From assembly GCF_900112475.1 (NCBI RefSeq), contig NZ_FOLW01000001.1, positions 496,001-560,000 of the forward strand: a DNA stretch of 64,000 bases, given 5' to 3'. Shown here piece by piece: positions 63,172 through 64,000 of this stretch. Numbering within the stretch: the first letter of the stretch is position 1; each line of letters opens with the position of its first letter. The position numbers and the translations under genes were made by a program. The notes below the pieces were generated by a model, which saw only the letters and a list, made by a program, of their open reading frames with translations, was not told the origin of the DNA and did no database searches. This stretch comes from Pragia fontium DSM 5563 = ATCC 49100. Lineage in GTDB: Bacteria; Pseudomonadota; Gammaproteobacteria; Enterobacterales; Enterobacteriaceae.

Positions 63172-64000
63172 GTAACCCTGTTTATGACGGCAAACGTCTT
63201 TTTAATCCGTCCCGGCTCAAGCTGGCGAGGATCAGACGCAAGCTGACCCTGAAAGAACTGGCAGAGAAAATGGGCCTCTCCAATCGTATTGTAATTGAGT
63301 ACGAAAAAGACTATTGCCTGTATGAACCCACGTCAGAAACGGTCCAAGCGTACGCTAGCGCTCTCAAATATCCAGAGTCCTTTTTCTTCGGGGATGACGT
63401 TGAAGCAATCGATCCAATGACGGTTTCATTCCGTTCTTTACGCACGACAAAAGCCGCCGACCAGCATGCGGCAATTGGAGCTGGTGCGTTGGGGGTTATG
63501 CTGAGTGAGTATTTCAGCACCCGCTTCACTCTGCCTCAGCCTGAGCTGCCGAATCTTCGTGGAAGTGAGTCTGAGGTCGCCGCTCAGGCGGTGCGCGAAG
63601 CTTGGGGAATAGGTAAGAAAAGTATCACCAACGTTGTTCATGTTCTCGAGAAGCACGGCGTTAAGGTGTTCTGGCTCTCAGAGGAAACCGCGAGTATCGA
63701 TGCATTTTCGTTCTGGAAAGATGATGTCCCTTACATCTTCCTCAACACGCGTAAGTCAGGTGAACGCAGCCGTTTCGATGCGGCACATGAGCTGGCTCAC
63801 TTGGTGCTTCACCGTCAGGGTGATGTCAAGGGGCAAGATGCTGAGCGTGAAGCAGATGCTTTTGCGTCAGCATTTCTGATGCCCCCGGAAAACGTGATGG
63901 CCGTTAAGATGGCGTTCCCGACGTTCGACAAAATCGTGCAGCTGAAATCGCTCTGGAAAATCTCGGCGATGGCTCTGATTGTCAGAATGCGCAATCTGAA
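63168..64000 (+). CDS. XRE-family HTH plus ImmA/IrrE metallopeptidase (cut by right edge)
   Basis: 277 residues are visible and the frame is still open at the edge. Residues ~14-75 form an XRE-type helix-turn-helix (LKLARIRRKLTLKELAEKMG, then SNRIVIEYEK). From ~150 a DUF955/ImmA-IrrE zinc peptidase follows with HELAH (His207, Glu208, His211) and the downstream EREADAFASAFLMP acid motif. Such fusions act as cleavable or proteolytic repressors in mobile elements, as antitoxins, and in defence modules such as RosmerTA. The start codon overlaps the previous stop. No hydrophobic segment is seen. The C-terminal part outside the window is unknown. Confidence 0.9.
   Translation, partial: MSNPVYDGKRLFNPSRLKLARIRRKLTLKELAEKMGLSNRIVIEYEKDYCLYEPTSETVQAYASALKYPESFFFGDDVEAIDPMTVSFRSLRTTKAADQHAAIGAGALGVMLSEYFSTRFTLPQPELPNLRGSESEVAAQAVREAWGIGKKSITNVVHVLEKHGVKVFWLSEETASIDAFSFWKDDVPYIFLNTRKSGERSRFDAAHELAHLVLHRQGDVKGQDAEREADAFASAFLMPPENVMAVKMAFPTFDKIVQLKSLWKISAMALIVRMRNL

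Overview
The window looks like the chromosome of a Gram-negative enteric bacterium (Enterobacterales). This rests on an autotransporter with an extended signal peptide region, a MipA/OmpV outer-membrane protein, a PAAR/S-type pyocin effector with pyocin-type immunity proteins, an MepM-like M23 peptidase and strong AAGGAG-type ribosome binding sites. Base composition is moderate (high 40s percent GC by eye), with AT-rich intergenic stretches. A Budvicia/Pragia/Limnobaculum-type genus would fit, but that is a guess. No rRNA, tRNA, CRISPR array or complete insertion sequence was seen.

Layout. Positions 1-8699 (minus) are the N-terminal ~2900 residues of a giant type V autotransporter that runs off the left edge. 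After an AT-rich gap come a MipA/OmpV family outer-membrane protein (9541-10320) and a CPBP intramembrane protease (10537-11352), followed by a tiny ORF and an intrinsic terminator. From 11676 to 45458 one uninterrupted minus-strand reading frame encodes an 11,260-residue protein of about 1.2 MDa. It has roughly 28 PPC-like beta-sandwich units arranged as alternating pairs, 17 CARDB-like domains, a TIG-like domain, two propeller-like regions, about nine Ig/cadherin-like domains, a YD-repeat-like stretch, a dockerin-like Ca-binding pair, Big_2-like domains, an alpha/beta-hydrolase with a complete Ser-Asp-His triad, and C-terminal cadherin-like repeats. It has no Sec signal peptide and no recognisable RTX tail.

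From 46422 to 51537 a five-gene minus-strand operon encodes a medium-chain dehydrogenase, a polyol-type MFS transporter, a short-chain dehydrogenase and a two-subunit DhaK/DhaL kinase. It reads as uptake, oxidation and phosphorylation of a tetritol or glycerol-like polyol. Its upstream region carries a candidate CRP site, repeated TGAAC half-sites and a perfect (TTTAGGG)11 array, the plant-type telomere heptamer. Next, all on minus, are a periplasmic phosphorylcholine phosphatase homologue, a YbfB/YjiJ-type MFS transporter, an M23 endopeptidase and a DUF4153 membrane protein. Several of these end in clear intrinsic terminators.

At about 58 kb transcription switches to the plus strand: a DUF6882-like protein, then a PAAR/S-pyocin/nuclease effector with two tandem DUF6392-type immunity genes. 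The spacer after each immunity gene keeps a short degenerate copy of the effector's 3' end, the signature of an orphan immunity array. The right edge holds an unknown 223-residue protein translationally coupled to an XRE/ImmA-IrrE metallopeptidase (cut by the window edge), an arrangement like toxin-antitoxin or defence pairs.

The best candidates for something undescribed are the 11,260-residue exoprotein with an embedded hydrolase, the telomere-like array in the polyol operon control region, the immunity array, and the two-gene ImmA/IrrE module.
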